This document shows positions 47,954 to 57,271 of a stretch of 64,000 nt of DNA, in pieces. The notes under the pieces were generated by a model that was not told the origin of the DNA, did not search any database, and saw nothing but the letters and a program-made list of their open reading frames with translations. Position numbers and translations under genes: made by a program. The first letter of the stretch is position 1. The number at the start of each line of letters is the position of its first letter. Source of the stretch: JALOAR01 sp041649615. GTDB taxonomy: Bacteria; Patescibacteriota; Minisyncoccia; UBA6257; Colwellbacteraceae. The stretch is taken from NCBI GenBank assembly GCA_041649615.1, contig JBAZMT010000004.1, positions 1 through 64,000 of the forward strand. Direction: 5' to 3'.

Positions 47954-48674
47954 TACTTTCTTGTATCAGCCGATAATCAACGTACTCGTGTTTCTTTACA
48001 ATACCGTGGCTTTTCATGATCTAGGGGTCGCAATATTAATGCTTACGGTTTTAGTTCGTCTGATACTCGCGCCGTTATATCACAAGATGCTTCACCAGCA
48101 GGCGATGACCCAGAAAATGAGGCCGGAAATGATGAAGATACAGGAGGAATATAAAGGAGACAAAGAAAAGCAGACGCAGCTTTTGATGGAGCTTTATAAG
48201 AAGCACAAAGTAAATCCGTTCTTTTCTTTTATCGTTTTAATCATCCAATTACCCATTTTATGGGCGCTATTCAGAGCTTTTACGAACGGACTGAACGGAG
48301 GGATTTCGGGTCTTTTGTATCCTTTTATAAGCGATCCGGGGACGTTTAATTCAGTGGCGTTCGGATTCATAAACTTAAACGAGAGAAACATAGTACTGAT
48401 AGTTTTGACGGCGATTGTTCAATTCGTTCAATCGTGGCTTTCGTCTCCGACAGTCAAAAAAGAAGCAGTTGATCCAAAGGCGCCGAAAGCAATGCCGATG
48501 CCTTCCGGGAAAGTAATGGGCGTGTTTTTGGCTCTTTTCACGGCGTTTGTCTTATGGAAATTGCCGGCGGCAGTTGCTATTTATTGGTTTACGAGTACGC
48601 TATTTGCCATAGGACAGCAGTCTTTTTGCCTCCGACTAATCAAAAATGCAGAATCTAAAGGAAATAACAACTAA
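47937..48674 (+). CDS. yidC: Membrane protein insertase YidC/OxaI/SpoIIIJ
   Basis: 245 residues, short gram-positive-type form without the large periplasmic domain. Five membrane segments can be seen (about 10-25, 28-48, 98-120, 145-170, 200-228), with the conserved basic residue in VLVRLILAPLYHKML and the cytoplasmic helical hairpin QKMRPEMMKIQEEYKGD. It inserts membrane proteins. No lipoprotein Cys is seen near the N-terminus. It overlaps jag by 29 bases. Confidence 0.94.
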   Translation: MSYLFNTFLYQPIINVLVFLYNTVAFHDLGVAILMLTVLVRLILAPLYHKMLHQQAMTQKMRPEMMKIQEEYKGDKEKQTQLLMELYKKHKVNPFFSFIVLIIQLPILWALFRAFTNGLNGGISGLLYPFISDPGTFNSVAFGFINLNERNIVLIVLTAIVQFVQSWLSSPTVKKEAVDPKAPKAMPMPSGKVMGVFLALFTAFVLWKLPAAVAIYWFTSTLFAIGQQSFCLRLIKNAESKGNNN

Positions 48675-49077
48675 ATTACTTTCTTTTTTTGGATTTAAAG
48701 AAGCAAGCGTAGAAATAGACGAAGAAAGAAAAAGGGTTTCCCTAAAAATTGACGATGAGGCGGTGAATGCCAAGAACATGCCGGCTCTTATAGGATCGTT
48801 CAATAAGGTGCTTAAACTTATCGCCAAGAAATACGATGAAGGACCGATAACGGTTGACGTAAACAACCATCATCGGGAGAGAGAAAAACTCGTGGTGGAA
48901 CTCGCGAAAGCGGGAGCAAAAAAAGCGGCAACCACTAAAAACGACGTCGTTCTACCGCCGATGAACGCATTTGAGAGACATTTAGTTCACGAGGAACTTT
49001 CGGTAAGACCGGATCTCAAAACGGAAAGCGTGGGAGAAGGACAATCAAGAAGAGTAGTGATTAAATTTATTGGGTAA
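48646..49077 (+). CDS. jag: KH/R3H RNA-binding protein Jag (KhpB)
   Basis: 143 residues. A KH domain (about 20-75, with ALIGSFNKVLKLIAKKY in place of the usual GKRGQTLDAL) and an R3H domain (about 80-143, with PPMNAFERHLVHEEL and SVGEGQSRRVVIKF). The N-terminal Jag_N domain is lacking. It binds RNA and is tied to cell-wall synthesis and division in other bacteria. Last gene of the rpmH run, convergent with the secretion operon. Confidence 0.92.
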   Translation: MQNLKEITTKLLSFFGFKEASVEIDEERKRVSLKIDDEAVNAKNMPALIGSFNKVLKLIAKKYDEGPITVDVNNHHREREKLVVELAKAGAKKAATTKNDVVLPPMNAFERHLVHEELSVRPDLKTESVGEGQSRRVVIKFIG

Positions 49078-49154
49078 GTTCTAAATAATAGTTATCAGTT
49101 GTCACCGTCTCCACTAGAGCCTGACTTTTTTGATTGGAGAGAAAAAGAAGAAAC

Positions 49155-50102
49155 CTAAAGAGAAGAGGGATCAAATGAGGGAGGAAAAGTAACAGCTTCA
49201 AAGACAGTGTTTGTGAAATTAGCATTCGTAAAGTTAGCGCCTGCAAAAACAGCACCTTCAAAAACTAAGCTTTCGAAGCTAGCACCTGTAAGATTGGTAT
49301 TTGTAAAGTAGGTCCCTTTAAAAGTATTTCTTCCAAATTTAGCGCCAGTAAAGTCAATACCTCTAAGATCGGTTCCTCTGAGCAATACAGCACACTCTTC
49401 AGGTATAGATGAAGAACCACTTCCTCCTCCATTTTCTGGTACTTGAGCAGCGGACGCAGAGATAATTCGCGGGAATATATCAAATATTGATGAGATGATC
49501 ATATCTCCACTAACACCCGTAAGAGTAGCAGTTGAGAGATCGACTCCTTTAAAAACAACACTTGTAAATTTAGTGTTTGATAAATTGGCGTTTGTAAAGT
49601 TAGCACCTGATAAGTCCGCTTCCGTAAAACTGGTATTTGTAAATTTAGTACCTGAGAAAATGGCCCCATCAAACTCGTAACCAGTTAAATCAGCTCCAGC
49701 TAGACTAGTACACTGTGCTGGGGGAGGAGGAAGGTTTGGAAGAATAACGTCTGGAATGGTTCCGGGTCTATCGGTAGTAGGATTGAGATTTGTACCTTCA
49801 AGGCTAGTTTCTTGTACCTTTAATACATTCGGATTGATTACGTTCAATAAAATGGCTCCGAGGGCGATTATTCCTAATCCTTTTGCGGCCGCCCAAATCC
49901 ACGCGCGAGCTTCTTTTTCTCTCGTATCATTCCCACCGGCAGTGGAGTGCATAATACCTGCGAAAATTATAGTGCCTAACGCAAGAATTGCTGCAAGGCC
50001 GAGACCGACGTTAAAAATATTTACGATACCACCGGGTATAAAGCTACTTATAGCGCCGACTATGCCCGTTGGTGCTTCTTCTGCTAACGCAAGAGGAATC
50101 AT
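49155..50102 (-). CDS. Pilin-like membrane module fused to pentapeptide repeats
   Basis: 315 residues. N-terminal short signal-like part, then two membrane helices (about 28-50 and 68-90) with turn STAGGNDTREKEARAWIWAA, the T4SS-pilin-like hairpin. A Pro-rich linker leads to two blocks of pentapeptide repeats (about 132-190 and 230-310; units such as ADLSG, ANFTN, TKFTS), which form a right-handed beta helix. A Ser/Gly loop separates the blocks. Last gene of the secretion-like operon. It probably displays a beta helix on the machine or cell surface (inference). The pilin part is nearly identical to that of the next gene. Confidence 0.82.
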   Translation of the reverse strand: MIPLALAEEAPTGIVGAISSFIPGGIVNIFNVGLGLAAILALGTIIFAGIMHSTAGGNDTREKEARAWIWAAAKGLGIIALGAILLNVINPNVLKVQETSLEGTNLNPTTDRPGTIPDVILPNLPPPPAQCTSLAGADLTGYEFDGAIFSGTKFTNTSFTEADLSGANFTNANLSNTKFTSVVFKGVDLSTATLTGVSGDMIISSIFDIFPRIISASAAQVPENGGGSGSSSIPEECAVLLRGTDLRGIDFTGAKFGRNTFKGTYFTNTNLTGASFESLVFEGAVFAGANFTNANFTNTVFEAVTFPPSFDPSSL

Positions 50103-50118
50103 ATGCTTAATTATACTT

Positions 50119-51258
50119 TTACTTGTTGTTAATACACCAGGTCATTCTTCGGTACTTCATAAAGTGACCTATTTCCGAAGACCTGACGCCTCTTCCCGCC
50201 GGGTCATTGATATACACTCTGTTCTTACTCTCGTCTATACCTTTGACTACAATGTAATGTCCTCCCAATGTAAAAATCGGAGTGCGATCACGGGGGGTAT
50301 TTTTCAACAGTTCCACTTCTTCGGCGGTTGGCGCTTTCATAAGAGCGATTACAATTCCGCCGTTTCTTAAACAGCTAGCAAGACTTCTCTGGGTGTTTGA
50401 TATACCGGCGGATTTAAGTCCGTATAGCTTAGGTATGCCGATCATAGCGGCCCAAGCGGTTCCGTGATTGCAGGGTCTCCATTTATTCGCGACAATCGCA
50501 TTACCCACGGTTTCTACGGCTGTTGTAGGAGTCATATACCTGTTACCGGTGAAATAGAGCATTACCATGGCGAGAGACGTCGCTCCACAACCAGAGCTAC
50601 CATAAGTTCCCGAGCAATTCGCACCGTATTTTTTACCTCCCCACGGACTGCTACCTTGCTTCAAAAGAGGAACTTCGGAATATGCGGGAGCTCCCGTGAC
50701 TAAAGGCGCGCCTCCACCCCCCAAACCTGCGGAAGATAACACTTGCCACTTTGAGGTATCAGTGGGGAGAACACCAGTATTTGCTTCAAGAGCTATGTAA
50801 GAAACATTTTTATAAGCGACTTCGTCTCCTGGTAGATATGCGGTGGAAGAAGAGTATGTTCCTCTCCAACGAGCACCGGAAGGAAAAGCGGTCGGCGGAA
50901 TATACCCAACGACTGGTTGAACGTTTGTCTCGGGAACGGCAAGCTCTACGAATTCCAAGTCAACGTCTTCAATAGTCGTGGCTTTTGGGTTAACTACCGA
51001 AACTATTATGAATCCGAAAGCGATAACGGCGAGTCCTTTTGCGGCCGCCCAAATCCACGCGCGAGCTTCTTTTTGCCGAGATTCATTATCTCCGGCGGTG
51101 GAATACAAAATTCCCGCAAATATTATGGTGCCCAATGCCAAAATGGCACCTATACCCAAACCGATAAAGAAAATATTGGCAATGCCGCCCGGTAAAATAT
51201 CGTTAATAACGGAAACAAGACCGGGATCTTCAGCCAATGCAACCTGAATAAAACTCAT
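50119..51258 (-). CDS. Pilin-like membrane module fused to chitin-binding-like module and C39-like peptidase
   Basis: 379 residues. Pilin-like hairpin (about 25-95, turn STAGDNESRQKEARAWIWAA), a CBM5/12-like module (about 128-165: RWRGTYSSSTAYLPGDEVAYK then SYIALEANTG), and a C39_2/papain-like peptidase domain (about 190-375) with Cys in SSGCGATSLAMVM (about 222), His in GGHYIVVKG (about 342) and INDPAGRG supplying the third residue. It is likely a secreted or surface-tethered cysteine peptidase. Second to last gene of the operon, 8 bases after the virB4-like gene. Confidence 0.85.
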   Translation of the reverse strand: MSFIQVALAEDPGLVSVINDILPGGIANIFFIGLGIGAILALGTIIFAGILYSTAGDNESRQKEARAWIWAAAKGLAVIAFGFIIVSVVNPKATTIEDVDLEFVELAVPETNVQPVVGYIPPTAFPSGARWRGTYSSSTAYLPGDEVAYKNVSYIALEANTGVLPTDTSKWQVLSSAGLGGGGAPLVTGAPAYSEVPLLKQGSSPWGGKKYGANCSGTYGSSGCGATSLAMVMLYFTGNRYMTPTTAVETVGNAIVANKWRPCNHGTAWAAMIGIPKLYGLKSAGISNTQRSLASCLRNGGIVIALMKAPTAEEVELLKNTPRDRTPIFTLGGHYIVVKGIDESKNRVYINDPAGRGVRSSEIGHFMKYRRMTWCINNK

Positions 51259-51266
51259 GTACTGAA

Positions 51267-53639
51267 TTATAACACTCCTCCCGAATTTTCTTCAGTCCCA
51301 GAATCCGCTTCGGCAATAATTCTCTGCGATAAAAGTTCTTCCGGGTTTGTGGTTATGATCTGATTTTCAAAAGCGGACGGAACGATCTGGATGGCAATGT
51401 GTTTCTGTCCGACAAGGATGAGTCCTTGTCCTATATCTACGTCCACAAGATAATTCTTTTCAACTTCGGTTAAGCTAAACGCTCGCGCCACAACGTCAAT
51501 CGTGGCCGGAGATTGCTTGAGCAGAAGCTGGAGCGAAGAGTTCGTAATAACGGGACGGCCGTAAGGAGAACTCAAGAAGTCTTCCACGTCTTGGGTAATG
51601 GTCGTAATGCCAAGATAATATTTTCTGGCTCTTCTTACGAGGTTAAACAAGAAAGAGGCCGAGTCGGGATATTTCATCAAGAGCCAGGCTTCGTCTACGA
51701 CCATGATTCGGCGTTTGAGTTTTGAACGGACGATATTCCAGACGTGGTTCAAGACGATATACATGGCAATTGGTCTCAACTCTTCTTCCAAATCGCGGAT
51801 GGAAAAAACAATGACTCTGCTTCGGATATTTATATTCGTGGGGCGGTTGGTAAAACCGGCATAGCTGCCCTTGGTAAAGCGGTAAAGTCTTTCCGCCAAC
51901 TCTTTTCCTCCTTCCATGTTTCGGAGAATGTTTTCCAAATCTTCCAATAAAGGGGGGGTCGCTTTGCCAAAATCTCTTCCTGGAGAAATATCGTGAGAGG
52001 CATACGTTTCGTTTATGGCGCGGTCTAGGATCCCTTCTTCGGCGGGCGTAACGATTCCCACCATAAGTTTTACGAGGCCGGTAAGGCTCGCGATGTGGGA
52101 TTGAAGCACCTCGGATTCGTTTTCGCCTTCGGGAACGATGGGAATTTCAAAGGGATTAATACTATCTTTAGACGTGAGAGATATCTTAAACGTTGTTCCG
52201 CCAACCGCGTCGGCGAGCGACTGATATTCGTTCTCCGGATCAAGAATGAGAACGTCCGTTCCAAGCATGATCGATCTCAACAATTCCAGTTTTGCCGCAT
52301 AAGATTTACCGGAACCGGATTTGGCGAAGATAACGGAATTGTTATTTTCAAGATCAAAGCGGTCAAATATAACAAGCGTATTGTTGTGAAGATTTAATCC
52401 GTACATTATTCCTTCATCGGTCGTTAGATCGGGCGAAATGAAAGGAAAGAAAGCCGAAGCGGGACTGGAATTCATGGCGGAAGAAATATCCATTATGTTT
52501 CGGCCGAGAGGACAAACCGAACGCCAAAGCCTGACTTGCTCAAACATAGGGGTTTTCACCGTAACGAGCGATCGCTCCAAAGTAGAGGTAATTCTGTATT
52601 CAAGTTTCTTTAATTCTTCCAGAGAATCGGTGTAAATTGAACAATAAAAACTCACGGAGAAAAGTTTTTCTCTGGTTTGCTGGAGAGTATCGCGAAGATT
52701 TTCCGCGTCTGCAAGAGCGGTTTCAAGAGCGGGATCTCTTATTAATCCTTTTTCTTGCCGTTCTATCATAGAGGCGGAAATGGAGGCGACTTTTCTCGTA
52801 AGGTTTTTAAGGGCGATGCTCGTGTCGACGGGGGAAATGTGAATGGATATATCCATTAATTCCGGAAGATTGATAATCGGTTCGAGCCAACCGGAAGAAA
52901 GATAACGCGGGTAATTCAAAACAAATAAACTTTTGACGAATTTGTCGTTGATCTTCAGATAATCGGGTTTTATCTCAATAAGTTTGGAGGAAACCGGATC
53001 CCCTTCGGGGATGGGTTCTTTTTCCGTGGTTTTTGGGTTGTAAAAATTGGCGCAGAGTTCTCTCAGTTCCGCATCATTCAGGGTCACGGCGCGGAGCCCG
53101 ATGTGGCGCAATCCTTGAAGAACTTGTTCCGTCCGGAAATTGAGTTTTTCCATATGCTGCATAAGCTCTTCAACGGACATATTGGCAATTCTTTCCTCTT
53201 CTTCCCGGTGTTTTTTGCCGATGCCCGGCAGGACGGTCGGTTCAAAAGGGACGGTAACGAAAAAGCTCTTTTCAACGACGGCGTTTTCGGAAATAAAATT
53301 TTCAATGAATTTGACGTATTCGGAGAGCTGATTTTTGATAAGAGGATTTTCCTCCGTTTCCATCCGACTCTTTATGTTCTCTATGTATTCTTTGATAGCC
53401 AGGCGGCGCGAGTGAACGCTTAACTGAATGGCAAAATCAAGGGAATTAAGGAGATTCTGGAAAGCGGTAATTATGGAGTTCTGTTCTTCCTCGGATTTTA
53501 AATCCATATTAATTCCGGCGACCATAATCACTTTTCTCATGCCTCCCCTTTTAAGAAAGACGGCATCGTTTCTGATTTCCCTTACGTCCGACAAGCTTTC
53601 GGTTGAACCAAAGGAAGTTTTAGATGGAGATTTTGGCAT
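51267..53639 (-). CDS. virB4: VirB4/TraC-like type IV secretion ATPase
   Basis: 790 residues. The N-terminal half (about 1-400) is the membrane- or partner-binding part of VirB4; the ATPase has Walker A FAKSGSGKSYAAKLE (about 440) followed by DVLILDPENEYQSLADAVGG, and Walker B RRIMVVDEAWLLM (about 646), then TQDVEDFLSS. It powers assembly and export in type IV secretion systems. It follows the prgI-like gene by 8 bases. No VirD4 coupling protein, VirB11 or relaxase is found in the window. Confidence 0.93.
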   Translation of the reverse strand: MPKSPSKTSFGSTESLSDVREIRNDAVFLKRGGMRKVIMVAGINMDLKSEEEQNSIITAFQNLLNSLDFAIQLSVHSRRLAIKEYIENIKSRMETEENPLIKNQLSEYVKFIENFISENAVVEKSFFVTVPFEPTVLPGIGKKHREEEERIANMSVEELMQHMEKLNFRTEQVLQGLRHIGLRAVTLNDAELRELCANFYNPKTTEKEPIPEGDPVSSKLIEIKPDYLKINDKFVKSLFVLNYPRYLSSGWLEPIINLPELMDISIHISPVDTSIALKNLTRKVASISASMIERQEKGLIRDPALETALADAENLRDTLQQTREKLFSVSFYCSIYTDSLEELKKLEYRITSTLERSLVTVKTPMFEQVRLWRSVCPLGRNIMDISSAMNSSPASAFFPFISPDLTTDEGIMYGLNLHNNTLVIFDRFDLENNNSVIFAKSGSGKSYAAKLELLRSIMLGTDVLILDPENEYQSLADAVGGTTFKISLTSKDSINPFEIPIVPEGENESEVLQSHIASLTGLVKLMVGIVTPAEEGILDRAINETYASHDISPGRDFGKATPPLLEDLENILRNMEGGKELAERLYRFTKGSYAGFTNRPTNINIRSRVIVFSIRDLEEELRPIAMYIVLNHVWNIVRSKLKRRIMVVDEAWLLMKYPDSASFLFNLVRRARKYYLGITTITQDVEDFLSSPYGRPVITNSSLQLLLKQSPATIDVVARAFSLTEVEKNYLVDVDIGQGLILVGQKHIAIQIVPSAFENQIITTNPEELLSQRIIAEADSGTEENSGGVL

Positions 53640-53647
53640 AATATGTG

Positions 53648-54334
53648 TTATCTGTAATCAACCCTTCTTGCAGCTATCGTTTCACCGGTCGGCTTTTCTA
53701 TGAGTTCATATCCTTTTGGTAATCTGGCAGAAGTCTGCTGCAAAGTCTCTTCCCTAAAAGGAATGGGCAAGGAAGTGGTAGTCATCTTATTGAATAAGTT
53801 CTGGAGCCGAGACTTCTTTTTTTCCGGAGCCAACTCGCCGATTGGCGGGGGAGCGGGTTCAACCAAGGGGCTTACAAATACAGCGGGAGAAGGAGGTTCC
53901 ATTATAGGAGGAGAGACGGGCTCAACCGGGATCATAACCGGAGGAATTTCGGTTGGGGCTTCCGGCGAGACGGGCGGCATAGCGGGAAAACTTCCAGCTG
54001 ATGGGATAGTAGCGATAGGTACTTCAGGGGAAATTGTTTCTCGAACTCTTTCTCCAATAACTTTCAATTTTAGGGCGAGAGTCTTGGGCTCCCAGAGATA
54101 ACTGAAAGCTGCCGATATAAAGATAGGCATGGGGCGGCCGTTAACTTTGACGAGAGCAATAATAAGAGAACTTCCGACAAGGATGGCGGAGACGATAAGC
54201 CAAAACCAGGTTGTGAGAACGGTGAATAAAAGGAAAGATATGACAATGGCCGCTCCGACATATACAAACTGAATAAGAGTAAAAGGACCGACAAGCTTAC
54301 TCTCCGTTTCAAACTGCGGAACCTGAAACTGCAT
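53648..54334 (-). CDS. PrgI family membrane protein (VirB3-like position)
   Basis: 228 residues. MQFQVPQFETESKLVGPFTLIQF is typical of PrgI, followed by two membrane helices (about 25-43 and 45-63) and the conserved INGRPM-like KVNGRPMPIFI. A cytoplasmic Pro-rich linker (about 110-170) and a basic C-terminal segment follow, longer than the usual 100-residue protein. PrgI proteins stand in for VirB3 beside VirB4 in gram-positive type IV secretion systems. Confidence 0.85.
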   Translation of the reverse strand: MQFQVPQFETESKLVGPFTLIQFVYVGAAIVISFLLFTVLTTWFWLIVSAILVGSSLIIALVKVNGRPMPIFISAAFSYLWEPKTLALKLKVIGERVRETISPEVPIATIPSAGSFPAMPPVSPEAPTEIPPVMIPVEPVSPPIMEPPSPAVFVSPLVEPAPPPIGELAPEKKKSRLQNLFNKMTTTSLPIPFREETLQQTSARLPKGYELIEKPTGETIAARRVDYR

Positions 54335-54364
54335 ATATTTGATTTTAAGTAAGCCGAGAGTGGC

Positions 54365-55039
54365 TTACAAGGGCAAGTCTTTTAAATTTAGAACGTTTTC
54401 GGGGTTAACTTTTTTCGCTTTTTCTTCCGGATTAAATTCAAGACTGGCAAATGACGTCTTTTGTTGCGTTTCCGGGCTTCCTGAATAAAACATCGGTCGC
54501 AAGGGAATTTCTCCTTGAACATTGCTTGCGGATACTTGTTCGGGAAGTTTCTCTTCGTGAATGACAAAAGGAGTGGGAGTGGCGGGTTCACCGAGATTAG
54601 GGACAACGGGATTCATTTCGATAGGAACAGCGGGTGAAGCTTGCGCCTCCGCTAAGGCTCCTGGTGAAGTAATATTTTCAGGCACTTCTTCAGAAGAAAC
54701 GGTCAAAGCAGGGTTGAAAGGAGCAATATTCTCGTCTATTGGAGCGATAACTGAAATATCAATACCGGATTCGGCGAGAGGCGCTCTTATTGGAGTAAGG
54801 GTGGCGTTCACAAGTCTACCGACAACGGCTTCGTTTTGTTTATCCTGCGGGAGAGAAGAAAGTAATTTATTTCTGAATTCTTCGGACGGGATATTTTTGA
54901 GAATCAGGTCAAAAATAGTATTGATTAAGGGAGCAGAGCTTTGAATATTAAATTCCTCCTGAACGGATACGATTGAGTCAATAAAACCGTCCGAATCCAT
55001 CCATTGCTGAATTGTAGGATTTAATTCTTTAAAATTCAT
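54365..55039 (-). CDS. Hypothetical cytoplasmic protein of the secretion operon
   Basis: 224 residues from the ATG at 55039 (a TTG 7 codons earlier would overlap the trbL-like gene). A helical N-terminal domain (about 1-95; FKELNPTIQQWMDSDGFIDSI and NKLLSSLPQDKQNEAVVGRL) is followed by a Pro/Ala/Val/Glu-rich disordered tail. No membrane segment. The position between the VirB6-like and PrgI genes suggests a part of the secretion machine or a chaperone. No family recognised. Confidence 0.7.
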   Translation of the reverse strand: MNFKELNPTIQQWMDSDGFIDSIVSVQEEFNIQSSAPLINTIFDLILKNIPSEEFRNKLLSSLPQDKQNEAVVGRLVNATLTPIRAPLAESGIDISVIAPIDENIAPFNPALTVSSEEVPENITSPGALAEAQASPAVPIEMNPVVPNLGEPATPTPFVIHEEKLPEQVSASNVQGEIPLRPMFYSGSPETQQKTSFASLEFNPEEKAKKVNPENVLNLKDLPL

Positions 55040-55053
55040 TTTTTCATGAATGT

Positions 55054-57243
55054 TTACCAATCACCTTTGCCTATGTGGTAATTGACTTTAGCGTCAACAC
55101 GACGATACTCACGTGTTTCATCAGCCGTTAAATGTGTTCCACCAACACCAAGTGTTCTAAGGCTAAGAGCGGCAAGTGCATTATTAATATCTGTTTTTTC
55201 AGTGGCTGATCCTTCTTCTTTTATTTTATTGATGTCAGTGACCGAGAGAAGAAGAGCACTATCGGTCTTAGGCGTTACTCCGGAAAGATCATCTAAAATT
55301 CTCTCTCTAACTTTATCTGCGTGTGTATGAAGTAGTTTGTTAACTTTTGTTAAGTCAGAAGCGTTAAGGGCAGACGTACCACTTAAATGATCTAGTTTTA
55401 CTTGTTTCATTGCATCTAAAACATTATTAACCACTGCCTCCGTACCATTCTCCATTATTTTAGCAACATTCTTTAGTCCGAGTTTCATTACCATTGCCGG
55501 ATCTTTAGCTATTTCGGCTCCGATATGCTGTGCATATACCTTAAATGTTTCGGAGTCCATATTTTCTGCATCTTTGTCAGAGATACCAAGAACACCAGAG
55601 GATTCTCCAAGAAGGGTGCTTGATAAGACCGTTCCTTTAACGACTCCTTTTCTAATTTCTTCGTCAGTTTTGGTTTTAATTGTCGGTTTAACACCTACCT
55701 GGCTTAACAATGATCTAGCTCCTTTGCCTACTCCGCTTTCTGCGGGATTAAACCTAAGTCCTCTTGAAAGTCCGCTAAAAGCCGCAGCTGCGCCTTTATT
55801 TCCTTTTGCTGCAGCTGTCTTAGAAGCCATTTCGGCCATCATTTGACCTCTTTTGGCTAGGTTCTGGGCTTTACCGACTAAGAATCCGACTCCGCCGGAA
55901 ACTCCGGCCATTACCAGATTTCCGGCAACACCGCTGAATTTAGCCGTGAGAAATAACCCCATGGCGCTTATGATGATGGTAGCAATAAGCTGACCGATTG
56001 TGACAAGCCAACCGGCTTGAGTGGTGGAAACTGCGCCGGCAGAGCTAAGGTATTGTGAAGTAAAGGCAAGGAACAGAACTATAACGGGGCCAAAAAACAC
56101 CCACTTGAGGAATTCTTTCCACCATCTCTCCCAGGCTAATTTCTTTAGAGGAGGAAATACGAATCCGAGCCAAATGAGAGGTGAAAAGGTGAGGAGGAGC
56201 ATAAGAATAACGAATCTGATGATAAGGAAAATAGCCATAGCAAAGAAAGTAAGGGCGGCAACTACACTAATGGCAATACTTGCGTAATAGAAAAGAACGT
56301 TAGAGAGCAAGAAATTAATAAGATTGATAAAAGGCTGAATAAACAAGAGAGCTACTGCTAAAAGAGGACTTGCGATGTTTCTGGCTGCTTCTGCAGCGGT
56401 TCCACCACCAGGTATTCCGGTAATCTGGTTCGAAGCACCACCTATCTGATTCTGTATTTCACCACTGTCAACAATAGTGTTTATATCCGGGGATGAACCA
56501 CTAATCACATTGCTTTGCATGAATATATTGTGTAAATGCCAGACGGTAAAATAGGTACTCATAGCGCCTGGGCAGGGAGCGGAAGCGTTAAACATTCTTT
56601 CGGTTAATGTTGTTCCTAGGCCCACAATTCCACTTGTGGCAGGAATGGTTAAATTCACCAAAGCAACGGCAACTACAAGTTTAAGAAGGAGCTTATTAAC
56701 GGAAAACTCTTCTCGGCGAAGAATGGTAGCGATACCTATAACGATAATAGCCAATATGAGTCCAAGGTTTGTAATCTGAAGGATAACTTTACCTCCATAG
56801 GTTACTAAAGGATTATTAACATTGAGGGAAAAATTTAGCGCTAGAGCCGCATTAATTAGTCCTCCGGCTAAAAGATTGAAGGCGGAAGCGACAAGCGCTC
56901 CAATCATCGTGGTTAAGAGAAAATTTCTTATAGCTTCTATGGCTTGATCAATGGGCTCAAATATTCCACCCGGAGCGAGACTTATGCCAAAAGTAGCGGC
57001 CTCAATGCCAAATTCAAAATTCTCAAGAAAGCTTACGATAAAATCAAGACCGATAATTCCACCAAGAACAGCACTATTTGCCTGCCAAATAGGCGATTGA
57101 AAGAAATTTATAGCGTCTGAAAATTGGGTAGTAAATATATTAGCGCATTCAGTGTTTATTGCCGGATCATCCGCTTTAGCGGTCGGCACAATAGCCCAAA
57201 TAAACATCAGGAGCAAAACAACGCTTACAACTTTGCGGAACAT
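55054..57243 (-). CDS. TrbL/VirB6-like polytopic membrane protein
   Basis: 729 residues. Signal peptide (about 1-24, VPTAKA), then about seven to eight membrane segments up to about residue 460, including VFYYASIAISVVAALTFFAMA and LLLTFSPLIWLGFVFPPLKKLAWERWW (split over the loop), which is the VirB6/TrbL core. A long cytoplasmic Ala/Lys-rich tail (about 465-729) follows, with several SGL and GVGGT turns. It probably forms the inner-membrane channel. First gene of the leftward operon. Confidence 0.85.
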   Translation of the reverse strand: MFRKVVSVVLLLMFIWAIVPTAKADDPAINTECANIFTTQFSDAINFFQSPIWQANSAVLGGIIGLDFIVSFLENFEFGIEAATFGISLAPGGIFEPIDQAIEAIRNFLLTTMIGALVASAFNLLAGGLINAALALNFSLNVNNPLVTYGGKVILQITNLGLILAIIVIGIATILRREEFSVNKLLLKLVVAVALVNLTIPATSGIVGLGTTLTERMFNASAPCPGAMSTYFTVWHLHNIFMQSNVISGSSPDINTIVDSGEIQNQIGGASNQITGIPGGGTAAEAARNIASPLLAVALLFIQPFINLINFLLSNVLFYYASIAISVVAALTFFAMAIFLIIRFVILMLLLTFSPLIWLGFVFPPLKKLAWERWWKEFLKWVFFGPVIVLFLAFTSQYLSSAGAVSTTQAGWLVTIGQLIATIIISAMGLFLTAKFSGVAGNLVMAGVSGGVGFLVGKAQNLAKRGQMMAEMASKTAAAKGNKGAAAAFSGLSRGLRFNPAESGVGKGARSLLSQVGVKPTIKTKTDEEIRKGVVKGTVLSSTLLGESSGVLGISDKDAENMDSETFKVYAQHIGAEIAKDPAMVMKLGLKNVAKIMENGTEAVVNNVLDAMKQVKLDHLSGTSALNASDLTKVNKLLHTHADKVRERILDDLSGVTPKTDSALLLSVTDINKIKEEGSATEKTDINNALAALSLRTLGVGGTHLTADETREYRRVDAKVNYHIGKGDW

Positions 57244-57271
57244 GAGTATACCTAAATAATAGCAGATTCTC

